DNA of 64,000 nt from Salinirussus salinus (GCF_009831455.1 NZ_WOWO01000003.1:186001-250000); one strand, 5' to 3'; counted from the first letter of the stretch, positions 1 through 8,873 are shown. Translations and numbers: made by a program. Notes: generated by a model from the letters alone, not told the origin.

Positions 1-690
1 GTCCTCGCGAGCGCGCACCGCGGCCACGACGGCGTAGACGAAGGGGGTGTCGAGCACGGCCACCCCGACCTTGACGACGTACTGGCCGACGATCAGGCCG
101 ATCGCCTCCCCGGGCGGGAGTCCCTGGAAGACGACGAAGGCGACGGTGATGAAGATGACCGTGTCGATGAACTGGCTCGTGAGCGTCGAGCCGAGGTTGC
201 GCAGCCACAGCCGCTCGCCGCCGGTGTACGCCCGGATCCGGTGGAAGACGAACACGTCCCAGTGCTGGCTGACGAGGTAGGCCAGCAGGCTCCCGGCCAC
301 GATGCCCGTACTCGCGCCGAGCACCCGCGCGAAGGGGGCCTGTTCGACCGGCGATGCCGGTGCGAACACCGGGGCCGCGATGGCCAGCCAGACCAGCCCC
401 AAGAGGACGAAGTTCATCAGGAAGGCGACGTTCACCAGCCTGGTTGCCGCCTTCCGGCCGTAGAGTTCGGCATAACAGTCCGAGGCGAAGAAGGTCACCG
501 CGTAGGCGAAGGCGGCCGCCGGCACGAGCAGCGTCTCGCCCGCCAGCGGGAGCGCAACTGGCAGTTCCACCCCGACGAGCTTCGCGGCGGTCACCTGGGA
601 GGTGACCAACGCGGTGACGAAAAGCGCCACCAGCCCCAGCTGCGGGACCGGGAGCCGTCCCCCGCTTGTGGGCGACTCCTCACTCGTCAT
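1..690 (-). CDS. Queuosine precursor transporter (YhhQ/VUT family), 3' end outside window
   Basis: Membrane protein of the YhhQ/DUF165 family, which imports queuosine/7-deazaguanine precursors; in archaea these feed archaeosine or queuosine tRNA modification. 230 codons are visible and the frame runs off the left edge. The family hallmark is near residue 55, where an Asp-Cys-Tyr-Ala-Glu-Leu-Tyr-Gly stretch follows two hydrophobic segments; at least five membrane segments are seen (about 14-34, 45-60, 73-95, 105-130, 175-200). The ATG at 690 lies 11 nt inside the upstream ribbon-helix-helix gene, so the two are probably translated from one transcript. The family call is firm; the exact substrate is inferred. 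Confidence 0.9.
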   Translation of the reverse strand, partial: MTSEESPTSGGRLPVPQLGLVALFVTALVTSQVTAAKLVGVELPVALPLAGETLLVPAAAFAYAVTFFASDCYAELYGRKAATRLVNVAFLMNFVLLGLVWLAIAAPVFAPASPVEQAPFARVLGASTGIVAGSLLAYLVSQHWDVFVFHRIRAYTGGERLWLRNLGSTLTSQFIDTVIFITVAFVVFQGLPPGEAIGLIVGQYVVKVGVAVLDTPFVYAVVAAVRARED

Positions 691-856
691 CGTCGAGCCG
701 GCCGTGGCGGGCGTCGACCTCGTCGAGGATGTCGAGGGTCTTCCGGACCGAGGCCCGGACCGCCTCGCTGCGGTTGACGAACTTCCCGTCCTCGCCGACG
801 TGCTCGTCGAGGTCCTCCAGCAGCTCGCGTGGCACCTCGACGCTGATTTTGGGCAC
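680..856 (-). CDS. Ribbon-helix-helix (CopG-like) small regulator
   Basis: 58-residue protein that looks like a complete ribbon-helix-helix domain: the N-terminal strand Lys-Ile-Ser-Val-Glu-Val-Pro, then helix Glu-Leu-Leu-Glu-Asp-Leu-Asp and a second helix beginning Asn-Arg-Ser-Glu-Ala-Val-Arg. Such proteins dimerise to bind DNA operators. I chose the GTG at 856 because GGAGGTGAG lies just upstream and the strand of the fold begins there; a longer reading to 967 adds Arg-rich sequence with no fold. Its 3' end overlaps the transporter gene by 11 nt, so it may regulate that transporter, which is inference. Confidence 0.82.
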   Translation of the reverse strand: MPKISVEVPRELLEDLDEHVGEDGKFVNRSEAVRASVRKTLDILDEVDARHGRLDDDE

Positions 857-1005
857 TCGGCTCACCTCCCCCGGGAACCGCGGTCGCAGGCTCTCCGGGC
901 GACGCCACCGGCGTTCGGCTCTGATGCTCGCACAGTCATCGCCGGAGAATATCCCGGCCGATGGCAAAACAGCACCGCTTTCGGGCTACCGGGGTGTGGG
1001 GCCGG

Positions 1006-1314
1006 TCACAGGTCCAGTTCGGACATCTCGTCGACGTCGAACCGCACCACCTCGGGCTCGCCGGCCAGCCACCCCGGCAGCGCCTCCGCGAAGGCCTGGT
1101 AGTGGTCGGTCTGGGAGTGGGCGGCCAGGGCCTGTTCGTCCTCGTAGCGCTCGAAAAAGCGGACGACGTTGGGGTCGTTGACGTCCGTCGTCGCGCGGTA
1201 GTCGAGGACGCCCGGTTCCTCCTCACGGACCGTCTCGGCCAGGTCACGGATGTGCTCGAGTGCCTCTTCGCGGTGTTCGGGGTCCAGCGGCATGCTGGCG
1301 TGGATGACGAGCAT
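1006..1314 (-). CDS. Antibiotic biosynthesis monooxygenase (ABM) domain protein
   Basis: 102-residue single-domain protein of the dimeric ferredoxin-like ABM/YgiN family. Visible hallmarks are the N-terminal strand with Met-Leu-Val-Ile-His, the central Glu-Pro-Gly-Val-Leu-Asp-Tyr turn (about 33-39), Phe-Phe-Glu-Arg-Tyr (about 53-57) and His66/His71 in the segment Ala-His-Ser-Gln-Thr-Asp-His-Tyr. Members act on quinone-like or reactive small molecules without added cofactors; the substrate here cannot be told. Much longer antisense readings across this region are GC-rich shadow frames. It stands alone between the ribbon-helix-helix gene and tatC. Confidence 0.85.
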   Translation of the reverse strand: MLVIHASMPLDPEHREEALEHIRDLAETVREEEPGVLDYRATTDVNDPNVVRFFERYEDEQALAAHSQTDHYQAFAEALPGWLAGEPEVVRFDVDEMSELDL

Positions 1315-1463
1315 TGCGTCCCGACCGTCGCGGGGCACCACGAAAAAGGCGTGGGTCCAAGCGGCCGCCCGACCCGCCAGTCCGCCGGCCCGCGTCCCGG
1401 TCCGGCCCGCCGCGACGGGCCGGGGCGAACTGCCGGCCGTCGCGACGGCTGGCGGCACCGGTG

Positions 1464-3698
1464 TCAGTCCGCGGCCTCGCCTTTGGCCTTGGGCGTGCGG
1501 GTGCCCGTGATGCGGGTGTACAGCCACAGCAGCCCGAGCCCGATCCCGTAGGCGAAGGACGCGGGGATGGCGAGGATGAGCATCGTGAACACGCCCTTCG
1601 GGGAGACGAGGCCGCCGACGGCGAAGAAGCCGAGCACGACCACCCGCCAGTGTTTGCGCATCGTGGTGTAGGAGACGATCCGGCCGCGGTGAAAGAGGAT
1701 CATCGTCACGGGGATCTCGACGAGGACCCCGACCCCGACAGTGGTGAAGATGACGAGCCAGCCGAAGTTGTTGACCCGGTAGGCGATCACCATCGCGGAG
1801 GTCAGCGCGTCCGTCGCCAGGAAGCCGATGATGGCGGGCGCGATGTAGAAGAACCCAAGCAGCGTGCCGCCGACCAGCGCGAGGATGATCGTCCCGCCCC
1901 AGACGCCCAGGATGCTGCGGTTGCCGGTCGTGATCCCCCGCTGTTCGATGGCCGGCCACGCGAAGTAGACGACGAGGGGGATAACGGCCACGACGGCCAG
2001 AAGCGCCGAGAACTTCACCTCGAAGATGAGCGCCTCGACGGGGTGGAGGGTGACGATGTCCACCTCCGCTGCCAGCTCCGGGGGCATGCTGCTGAGGAAG
2101 GCGTCCCTGATGTCGCCGATCCCGCCGGAGTAGAGGTAGATGAACGAACCCCCCAGGACGGCCATGAACACCGCGACGATCCAGATAGCCTTCGAGGTCA
2201 GCGAGTCGAGGATGAAGCGGATGTCGTAGTAGTAGCCGCCGATGTCGTCCTCGGTGGTCTCGTCTTCGGTGAACGCGTCGGCCATCCCCGCCGCCGTCGA
2301 GGTGATGGGGTTCGACGTCTCCTCCTCTTCCCCGTCGGCCTCCGCCTCGGGTTCGAGCTCCTCGGCCTCGTCGAACCGCTCGAGGATGAGTTCGGCCTTC
2401 TCGGCGTCGCCATCCTCCATCGCGCGCTCGGCGTGTTCCAGCGCCTCCCCCTCCGAGAGGTCGGCGAAGGCCTCCGGCGGGGCCGCCCGAACCGCCGGTG
2501 CGCTCAGCGCGTCGATGTCGATGTTCGCCGGTTCGCCGACGCTGGCGGCGGTCTCCTCGGCGGTCGCCTCGGCGTCGGGAACGTCGCCGGGGCCGAGCGC
2601 GTCCGCGCCGGCGGCGTGAGACTCCAGGGCCTTGATGCGGAGATAGAAGAGGGTTACCAGCCCGGCGAACAGCGCGACCACGGCGGCGAGAGCGGCCGCA
2701 CTGGCGGCCGGCGAGAGCCCGGCGACGCCGAGTTCGCCCGCCGTGGGGAACCGGTAGTTCGACCCGATCCGGGCGAGCAGGCCGTTGGTGGCCTCGAGCC
2801 CGCCCCGGGTGAGGTACGCGTAGGCCCCCCCGCCGGCGAGCACGAGGACGCCCGCGAGGACGTTCCAGCGGTCGCGGACCACGGCCCGGACCGGGACGTT
2901 CGCCCCTGCCCGGGCCGTGAGCACGACGAACTTTGTCACGCCGAGGCTGAAGGCGTACAGCGTCACCAGCGGGACCGCCCACATGATCTGGGTGAAGGGG
3001 TCCGGCGGGGAGAACAGCGCTCCCATGACGAAGATGCCCAGGATGGCGTAGCGCCACTTGTCGCGGAACGTCTCGTAGCGGACCACCCCGAGCAGGGCCA
3101 GGCCGCTCATCGCGAGGGGGAGCTGTGCCGCCAGGCCGAAGGAGAGGGTCAGAAAGAGGATGAACTCCGTCCACTTGACGATGGAGTAGGTGGGGCTGAA
3201 GCCCGCCTGAACGGCGTTCTCCGCCAGAAAGTTGAACATCAGCGGGAAAAAGAGCTCGTAGCCGTAGGCCAGCCCGCCGGCGAACAGCGCCAGCGCGAGC
3301 CCGCCGGCCGCGACGAGCTTCCAGCGGGCGACCGGCTCGTCCGGCCAGAAGCCCCGCCGCTGCAGCGCGCCCCGCGAGTAGTACAGAAGCACCGGCAGGG
3401 AGACGACTGCGCCGATGATGATCCCGACTTTGACCTGCAGCAGGATGACGTCGAAGGGTGTGACCGCGACGATCTCGGTGGCCTCGGCGGTCGTCAGGTC
3501 CATCTGCTCGTAGAGCAGGTCCTGCTTGAGCAGGTCCCAGACGAACGTCTGGAGCGCCCAGATGGTCCCGACGAGCACGAGCACGAAGAGGATGAAGACT
3601 TTCTTGAGGTGGCTCTGTGCCGAGGACAGCACCGCACCGACGGTCTCGCGACCGCGATTGACCGTGCGGACCGTGTCCTCGTCGAGCGCACCCGACAT
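1464..3698 (-). CDS. tatC: Double-length twin-arginine translocase subunit TatC (TatCt type)
   Basis: Core receptor of the twin-arginine translocation system, which exports folded proteins across the membrane; haloarchaea route most secreted proteins this way. The 744-residue product holds two TatC-like six-helix units (about 25-280 and 490-735) joined by further membrane segments and an acidic, Glu/Ala-rich linker (about 375-480), matching the 14-helix TatCt known from haloarchaea. The ATG at 3698 gives a start just before the first TatC unit; extending upstream enters Pro/Ser-rich shadow sequence. It is divergent from a second tatC with 97 bp between starts, a pairing also known in other haloarchaea. 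Confidence 0.93.
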   Translation of the reverse strand: MSGALDEDTVRTVNRGRETVGAVLSSAQSHLKKVFILFVLVLVGTIWALQTFVWDLLKQDLLYEQMDLTTAEATEIVAVTPFDVILLQVKVGIIIGAVVSLPVLLYYSRGALQRRGFWPDEPVARWKLVAAGGLALALFAGGLAYGYELFFPLMFNFLAENAVQAGFSPTYSIVKWTEFILFLTLSFGLAAQLPLAMSGLALLGVVRYETFRDKWRYAILGIFVMGALFSPPDPFTQIMWAVPLVTLYAFSLGVTKFVVLTARAGANVPVRAVVRDRWNVLAGVLVLAGGGAYAYLTRGGLEATNGLLARIGSNYRFPTAGELGVAGLSPAASAAALAAVVALFAGLVTLFYLRIKALESHAAGADALGPGDVPDAEATAEETAASVGEPANIDIDALSAPAVRAAPPEAFADLSEGEALEHAERAMEDGDAEKAELILERFDEAEELEPEAEADGEEEETSNPITSTAAGMADAFTEDETTEDDIGGYYYDIRFILDSLTSKAIWIVAVFMAVLGGSFIYLYSGGIGDIRDAFLSSMPPELAAEVDIVTLHPVEALIFEVKFSALLAVVAVIPLVVYFAWPAIEQRGITTGNRSILGVWGGTIILALVGGTLLGFFYIAPAIIGFLATDALTSAMVIAYRVNNFGWLVIFTTVGVGVLVEIPVTMILFHRGRIVSYTTMRKHWRVVVLGFFAVGGLVSPKGVFTMLILAIPASFAYGIGLGLLWLYTRITGTRTPKAKGEAAD

Positions 3699-3795
3699 TC
3701 TCGTCCTGGCTTGCCGGCTGTGCGTTATCAATCTATTGCGTCGCGCCCGGGGCGCAAGAGAAGGCTTACAAGCGGCGCTCGCAAACCGCCGCCCG

Positions 3796-5376
3796 ATGAC
3801 CGAGGGGGACCCCGACGAGGACGCCGGTTCGCCCGACGGACCGGCCGGGGACCCGGACGGACACGACGACGACGAGGGTCCCACGTCGGACGGGGAGCCG
3901 ACACACGACCCCGATCCCGACGACCACGACGAGGAAGGCGAGCAGTCACGGGAACGGGACTCCGACGAGACGAGCCCCGAAGACGACGGGGAGTCCGGAG
4001 ACGACGGCGGCCCCGGAGCGGACGACGAACCGGGGGCTGACGCCAGCGACGGCGAGGACGACACCCCGACCGAGTGGAACGGGTGGGAGATGCCCGAGGG
4101 GGCCGAGGACCCGGGGTCGGTGACCGGCGAGACGCCGGGCCCACCCGAGGTTCCGGAGGCGGACGACGGGGACCGAACGGCAGACGACCAACCTATCGCG
4201 AGCCCGAGTCCGGACGACGTGCCGGACGCCCCGGGCGGGGCACGCCCCAGCGACGCGCCGGCTCCGGAGGACGTGGACCCGGAGGAGGGCGTCGGTGCGG
4301 AGGTTCCCGCCGCCGGTGCCGCCGGCGCCGGCGTGGGTGCCGCCGGCGGGTCCGGCGGCGACGACGGCGGTGGCGTCCTCGGTGGCGGCGGCGGGGCCCC
4401 CGACGACGAGGAGATGCCGCTCGCGGCCCACATCGAGGAGATGGTCCGCCGGCTTGCGGTCGTCATCGTGGTGATGGCGCTGGTCAGCGCCGTCGCCTTC
4501 CCCTTCGCCGACCGGCTGATCAACTTCCTGTGGTACTCCTTCCTGCCGGGGTCGGTCGAGGCCTGCCGGCCGCTCGCGGCCGCGGCGGCCAACGCGAGCA
4601 ACGGGACAGTCAACGCCACCGGTACCTTCGCGAACGCGCCGGACTGGACCGCCCTCCAGGCCACCTTCCCCAACGGGACGGCCCTCCGCGGAGTCGTGCC
4701 GGACCCGACGCTTCTGAACCGCAGCTACCCCAACGGGACCGTCATCCAGGCCACCTTCCCCAACGGGACGGTCCGGAACGCGACCCTGACTGCCGGGGCC
4801 CCGGGTCCCGCGGCGACCGACGCGGCCTGTCCCCGGATCTATCAGCCGCTCGCGCTCGTGCTCGCGCGGCTGAAGATGGCCTCGCTGGCCGGCTTCGTCG
4901 TCGGCCTGCCCGTGTTCGTCTACCAGACCTACCTGTTCATGCGTCCCGGACTGTTCCCCAACGAGCGCCGCTACTACCTCTCGTCGGTGCCGACCAGCCT
5001 CGTGCTGGCGGCGGTCGGGATCGGCTTCGCGTACTTCCTCGTCCTGCCCGTCATCTTCACCTACTTCCTGGGCTACTCCGAACCCGTCGCCAACATCGCC
5101 TTCGGGCTCGCCGAGACGTTCAACCTGATCATCCTGATGCTGGGGATGTTCGCGCTGATCTTCCAGATCCCGCTGTTCGTGATGCTCGCTATCCTGCTGG
5201 GCGTGACCAGCCGCCGGTGGCTGGAGTCGCGGCGACTCTACTTCTGGGCGGCCTTCGCCGGTATCGCCTTCATCTTCAGCCCCGACCCGACCGGGATGGC
5301 CCCCTTCATCGTCGCGCTCACCATGGTCCTCCTCTTCGAGGGGACGCTGCTGTTGCTGCGGTGGACCGGGCGGTGA
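3796..5376 (+). CDS. tatC: TatC (TatCo type) with long acidic N-terminal extension
   Basis: Second TatC of the twin-arginine pathway, 526 residues. Residues 1 to about 210 are a low-complexity, Asp/Glu/Pro/Gly-rich tail expected to lie in the cytoplasm; the TatC core starts near residue 213 (Pro-Leu-Ala-Ala-His-Ile-Glu-Glu, the conserved start of TatC) and has six predicted helices. The first extracellular loop carries an insert at residues 266-330 with eight Asn-x-Ser/Thr sequons (N266, 269, 273, 293, 308, 313, 323, 328). A TATA-like AAGGCTTACAAG at 3761-3772 sits 24-35 nt before the ATG, so the message is probably leaderless. Confidence 0.92.
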   Translation: MTEGDPDEDAGSPDGPAGDPDGHDDDEGPTSDGEPTHDPDPDDHDEEGEQSRERDSDETSPEDDGESGDDGGPGADDEPGADASDGEDDTPTEWNGWEMPEGAEDPGSVTGETPGPPEVPEADDGDRTADDQPIASPSPDDVPDAPGGARPSDAPAPEDVDPEEGVGAEVPAAGAAGAGVGAAGGSGGDDGGGVLGGGGGAPDDEEMPLAAHIEEMVRRLAVVIVVMALVSAVAFPFADRLINFLWYSFLPGSVEACRPLAAAAANASNGTVNATGTFANAPDWTALQATFPNGTALRGVVPDPTLLNRSYPNGTVIQATFPNGTVRNATLTAGAPGPAATDAACPRIYQPLALVLARLKMASLAGFVVGLPVFVYQTYLFMRPGLFPNERRYYLSSVPTSLVLAAVGIGFAYFLVLPVIFTYFLGYSEPVANIAFGLAETFNLIILMLGMFALIFQIPLFVMLAILLGVTSRRWLESRRLYFWAAFAGIAFIFSPDPTGMAPFIVALTMVLLFEGTLLLLRWTGR

Positions 5377-5451
5377 CCCGACCCCGGCCCGGAGCTACCC
5401 TCCGGGAGGCCAGGGACAAGGTAGATATCCTCCGCCCGCCACCGGGGGGAC

Positions 5452-6072
5452 GTGAGCGAAACCACAGTCGTCGCCGTCCGGCACGGCGAGACGGAGTGGA
5501 ACCGGACGAGCCGGATGCAGGGGTGGGCACACGTCTCCCTGAACGAGCGGGGTCGCGGACAGGCCCGCCGGGTCGGCACGCACCTCGCCAGCGAGTACGA
5601 CTTCGACCGGGTCGTCTCCTCGGACATCCAGCGGGTCCGGGAGACGACCGCCCACATCCGCGATGCCGGCGTCGCACCCGAGCCGACCTTCGACCCCGGC
5701 TGGCGCGAGCGGGGGCTGGGCCGCTACCAGGGCTTCACCCGCGAGGAACTGTTCGCGCGCCACCCCGAGTTCGACTACGCAAACGGCTTTCTCTCGCTGG
5801 AGGCGCGCCCGGAGGGCGGGGAGAGCATCGTCGACCTGCGCGAGCGGGTGCTCGACGCCTTCGGCCGGCTCTGTGTCGACGCCGCCGGCGAGACCGTTCT
5901 CGTGGTGACCCACGGCGGCCCCGTCCAGATGGTCTACAGCGCCGTCACCGGGACGGACCTGCTGGCGAGCAAGACCCGCTCGCTCTCGAACTGTAGCGTC
6001 ACGGAGTTCCGCGGCCCGACGCCCGCGGAGATGCGCGTCGCACGGGACAACGAGACCGTCGTCGCCGACTAG
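5452..6072 (+). CDS. Histidine phosphatase superfamily protein (phosphoglycerate mutase-like)
   Basis: 206-residue branch-1 histidine phosphatase. The catalytic signature Arg-His-Gly-Glu-Thr-Glu-Trp-Asn is at residues 9-16, so His10 would be the phosphorylated nucleophile; the second core His lies in Val-Thr-His-Gly-Gly (about 152-156) and Glu-Arg-Gly-Leu-Gly-Arg near residue 85 fits the acid/substrate loop. Haloarchaeal members may act on phosphoglycerate or on small phosphate esters such as alpha-ribazole phosphate, which the sequence does not settle. The start is GTG; the preceding in-frame sequence has no better start. It lies 75 bp after tatC on the same strand, with no sign of functional linkage. 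Confidence 0.88.
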   Translation: MSETTVVAVRHGETEWNRTSRMQGWAHVSLNERGRGQARRVGTHLASEYDFDRVVSSDIQRVRETTAHIRDAGVAPEPTFDPGWRERGLGRYQGFTREELFARHPEFDYANGFLSLEARPEGGESIVDLRERVLDAFGRLCVDAAGETVLVVTHGGPVQMVYSAVTGTDLLASKTRSLSNCSVTEFRGPTPAEMRVARDNETVVAD

Positions 6073-6125
6073 CGGGGACGCGACTCGCGAGGTCCTCGCG
6101 GGCGGCTGTGGCCGACGCCGTCCGC

Positions 6126-7088
6126 TCAGACGACCCGGTTTCTCAACTCCTCCAGCCGGCCGTCGGCGAAGGCCTCGTAGTTTGCCGCGAATATCCCGGC
6201 GATCCGCTCGAACTTGTGGGGGGTCGAGCCGGCCATGTGCGGCGTGACCACGACGTTCGGCAGGTCCCACAGCGGCGACTCCGGGGGCAGGGGCTCCTCC
6301 TCGAAGACGTCCAGCGCAGCGCCCCGGATGCCGCCCTGCTGGAGCGCATAGACCAGGGCGTCCTCGTCGACGACCTCGCCGCGGGCGACGTTGACCAGCA
6401 CCGCATCACCCTGCATCGCGCCCAGCTCCTCGCGGCCGACCAGCCCGCGGGTCTCCGGCGTCAGCGGACAGGACAGCACCACGTAGTCCGACCGCCCGAG
6501 CACCTCGAACAGGCCGTCGGGTGGGTAGACCTCGTCGACGGCCTCCGGCACTGTGTCGGGGTCGCGTTTCGTCCCGACCACGGTCATCCCGAACGCCCCC
6601 GCGTACTCCGCCGCGCGGCTCCCGATGGCCCCCAGGCCGACGATACCGAGCGTCTTCCCCCGGATCTCGCCGCCGCTGTAGCGCTGCCAGACCCCCTCCT
6701 CCTGTTGCCGGATCCCCGTGTGGATCCCCCGTTCGAAGGTCAGCAGGTAGCCCAGCACCTGCTCGGCGATGGGCTCGGCGTGGACCCCCGCGGCGTTGGT
6801 CAGCGCGATCCCCTGCTCCTCGATGGCCTCCAGGTCAAGGAAATCGACGCCCGAGGACAGCGCCTGGATCCACCGCAGGTCCGGCGCGGCATCGAGCAGG
6901 TCCGTCGACACGTAGGTGGCGAGCAGGGCGTCGGCCTCGCCGGCGAGGTCGCGCGTCTCCGGGGGTGTGCGAGCGACCCGGAGGTCGACCGCCGGGACCC
7001 GGGCCTCGATCTCGGTGCGGAAGTCATCGACGTCGGACCAGTAGCCGGCGTCGACGGTGTGGGAGACGAGTACGGTCGGGTCCGCCAT
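6126..7088 (-). CDS. D-2-hydroxyacid dehydrogenase, NAD(P)-dependent
   Basis: 320-residue member of the D-isomer-specific 2-hydroxyacid dehydrogenase family, which interconverts 2-oxoacids and D-2-hydroxyacids in the cytoplasm. The NAD-binding motif Gly-Ile-Val-Gly-Leu-Gly-Ala-Ile-Gly is near residues 145-153, and the family's catalytic Arg, Glu and His appear in Asn-Val-Ala-Arg-Gly, in the region Asp-Val-Phe-Glu-Glu-Glu-Pro, and in Thr-Pro-His-Met-Ala-Gly-Ser-Thr near residue 286. Substrate (glyoxylate, hydroxypyruvate or 2-oxo-branched acids) is open. The ATG at 7088 starts the first strand; longer in-frame readings add unrelated sequence. Confidence 0.92.
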   Translation of the reverse strand: MADPTVLVSHTVDAGYWSDVDDFRTEIEARVPAVDLRVARTPPETRDLAGEADALLATYVSTDLLDAAPDLRWIQALSSGVDFLDLEAIEEQGIALTNAAGVHAEPIAEQVLGYLLTFERGIHTGIRQQEEGVWQRYSGGEIRGKTLGIVGLGAIGSRAAEYAGAFGMTVVGTKRDPDTVPEAVDEVYPPDGLFEVLGRSDYVVLSCPLTPETRGLVGREELGAMQGDAVLVNVARGEVVDEDALVYALQQGGIRGAALDVFEEEPLPPESPLWDLPNVVVTPHMAGSTPHKFERIAGIFAANYEAFADGRLEELRNRVV

Positions 7089-7156
7089 GTCCGGCTCCAC
7101 GACCGACGGCCGGAAAGCGCTTGTGACGGGACGGGTAGTCCGCCGCGGGCCGCCGC

Positions 7157-7363
7157 TCACTCGCGTCGGTAGCCCGCGAGCACCGCACCGAAGTCCTCGT
7201 CGAGGAAGTCCTCGACGTAGGTCTCCCAGCAGTCCGGACAGAGCCGCTCGACGCGGGAGGGCCGGGGTCGGTCGACGAAGTCCCGGCGGACGATCTCCGT
7301 GTGGTCGGTGGCCATCGGGAACTCCGTCCCGCACCGCTCACACTGGAAGCTCGTCTGCTCCAT
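7157..7363 (-). CDS. Small zinc-ribbon protein
   Basis: 68-residue protein with two CxxC knuckles, Cys-Glu-Arg-Cys at residues 8-11 and Cys-Pro-Asp-Cys at 42-45, spaced as in a treble-clef or rubredoxin-like zinc ribbon. The last 20 residues are acidic and helical. Proteins of this size and pattern are common and unnamed in haloarchaea. The function is not known; a nucleic-acid or protein-binding accessory role would be typical for the fold but is only inference. It lies 68 bp upstream of the hydroxyacid dehydrogenase on the same strand. Confidence 0.8.
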   Translation of the reverse strand: MEQTSFQCERCGTEFPMATDHTEIVRRDFVDRPRPSRVERLCPDCWETYVEDFLDEDFGAVLAGYRRE

Positions 7364-7474
7364 ACCGCGTCTTCGGAGGCCTCGCATATCAGTCGTCAGG
7401 TTCCGGCAGCACCGGTCCGGGGGTGACCGATACGTGCCGGAAGGCAGCGAGACGGGAGCGAGAGACAACAGTTA

Positions 7475-8830
7475 ATGTCGTCGTGCGTGAAGCCGGACTC
7501 GACCCTCCCCGGGGGAGCACACACGGTGTCAGGTACAGACTCGACGGCGACCGACGAGACGACGTACACCGAGGGCGAGATCCGGACGATCGCGCTGGCG
7601 ATCATCGCCGGGGTCCTGTTCGGCGGGGTCGCGACCGGCGTCGCCTTCCCCACCCTCCCGCTTCTGGACCGGATCCTGGGTATCTCGTCGCTGATGCTGG
7701 GGATCATCCTCAGCGCCAACCGGATCTCCCGGCTGCTGATGAACACGCCCGCGGGCAACATCATCGACAGGTACGGCGCCCGCCGGCCGATGATCGTCGG
7801 CCTGTTCGTCCAGGCGCTGGGTCCGTTCGGGTACGTGCTCGGGCTCTACACCCCGCCGGGCGTGTTCACGGTCCCGGGGCTGGGGCCGGTCTCCTACCCC
7901 GGGGTCGTCTTCGTGCTCGCACGGGCGATGTGGGGGATCGGGAGCGCCTTCGTCTTCCTCGGGGCGTTCGCGACGATCACCCACGTCACCACCAGCGACA
8001 ACCGCGGCCGGTGGCTGGGCTACCTGCGCGGCGGCCAGTCGCTCGGCTTCCCGACCGGGCTCGTGCTCGGGGGGCTGGTCGCCGACATCTACAGCGCCGA
8101 GGCCGCCTTCCTGATCGCCGGCGTGCTCGCCTTCGTCGCCGGGGTCGTCGCCTCGCTCGTCCTCCCCGAGGTGAAAGCCGAGACCGACCAGCAGGCCCGG
8201 CTGCGGGACATCCCGGCGATGCTCCGGCGCGAGCCCCGCATCTTCCCGCTCGGGGTCGGCAACATGACCATCCGCTTCATGTTCGGTGGGGTGTTGCTCT
8301 CGACGGTCGCCTCCTACGCCACCGCCTCGAACATGCAACTGTACGGCCTCTCCGGGGGCGGCATCAGCGGCGTGGTGCTGGCGACCGGCGTCTTCTCCTC
8401 CTCGGTGACGATGGTCCTCGCCGGTCGGGTCTCGGACCGGCTTGACAACCGCGTCGTCATCACCGTCCCCGCCTTCGTCGCCATGGCAGCCGGCCTCGCA
8501 TTGCTCGGGCTCTTTCCCACGCTCGAGGCGCTGTTTCTCGGCGTCGCGCTCGTCGGCATCGGCACCGGCGGCTCCGGCCCCGCCCTGCTCGCCATCCTCG
8601 GGGACATCACCCCCGGCAGCGAGATCGGCCGGATGGGCAGCGTCTACAATGTGATGGGCGACGTCGGCCTGGTGCTGGGCCCGCTGCTCGCGGTGCCGAT
8701 GGTCGAGGTCTGGCCGGGCTACCGGACCAGCTACTACCTCTACGGGGCCGCCGTCGTCGCCACCATGGCCATCGTCGCGGTCCCGCTGCTCCGGTACGAC
8801 GTCACCGACGTCGTCTCCGACACCGCCTGA
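7475..8830 (+). CDS. Major facilitator superfamily transporter
   Basis: 451-residue membrane protein with about twelve hydrophobic segments split into two halves by a cytoplasmic loop near residues 225-245. The MFS loop 2-3 motif appears as Gly-Asn-Ile-Ile-Asp-Arg-Tyr-Gly-Ala-Arg-Arg near residues 94-104, and a related Gly-Arg-Val-Ser-Asp-Arg is in the second half. The drug/sugar-efflux type fold is clear; the substrate is not. The ATG at 7475 is used, but a GTG at 7526 would remove 17 residues and is also credible. It converges on purO with 43 bp between stops. Confidence 0.87.
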   Translation: MSSCVKPDSTLPGGAHTVSGTDSTATDETTYTEGEIRTIALAIIAGVLFGGVATGVAFPTLPLLDRILGISSLMLGIILSANRISRLLMNTPAGNIIDRYGARRPMIVGLFVQALGPFGYVLGLYTPPGVFTVPGLGPVSYPGVVFVLARAMWGIGSAFVFLGAFATITHVTTSDNRGRWLGYLRGGQSLGFPTGLVLGGLVADIYSAEAAFLIAGVLAFVAGVVASLVLPEVKAETDQQARLRDIPAMLRREPRIFPLGVGNMTIRFMFGGVLLSTVASYATASNMQLYGLSGGGISGVVLATGVFSSSVTMVLAGRVSDRLDNRVVITVPAFVAMAAGLALLGLFPTLEALFLGVALVGIGTGGSGPALLAILGDITPGSEIGRMGSVYNVMGDVGLVLGPLLAVPMVEVWPGYRTSYYLYGAAVVATMAIVAVPLLRYDVTDVVSDTA

Positions 8831-8873
8831 GTGTCGACGGTCTGCTGGCCCCGCGCCTGCCTCGCTCGGCCGG

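Noticed and set aside
1006-3174. 722-residue minus-strand frame and similar very long GC-rich frames, for example 1314-4040 plus and 13156-16791 minus
   Set aside because: These are antisense or out-of-frame shadows of tatC and kinase genes, rich in Arg, Pro and Gly, and only their last parts contain real domains (ABM protein, methyltransferase).
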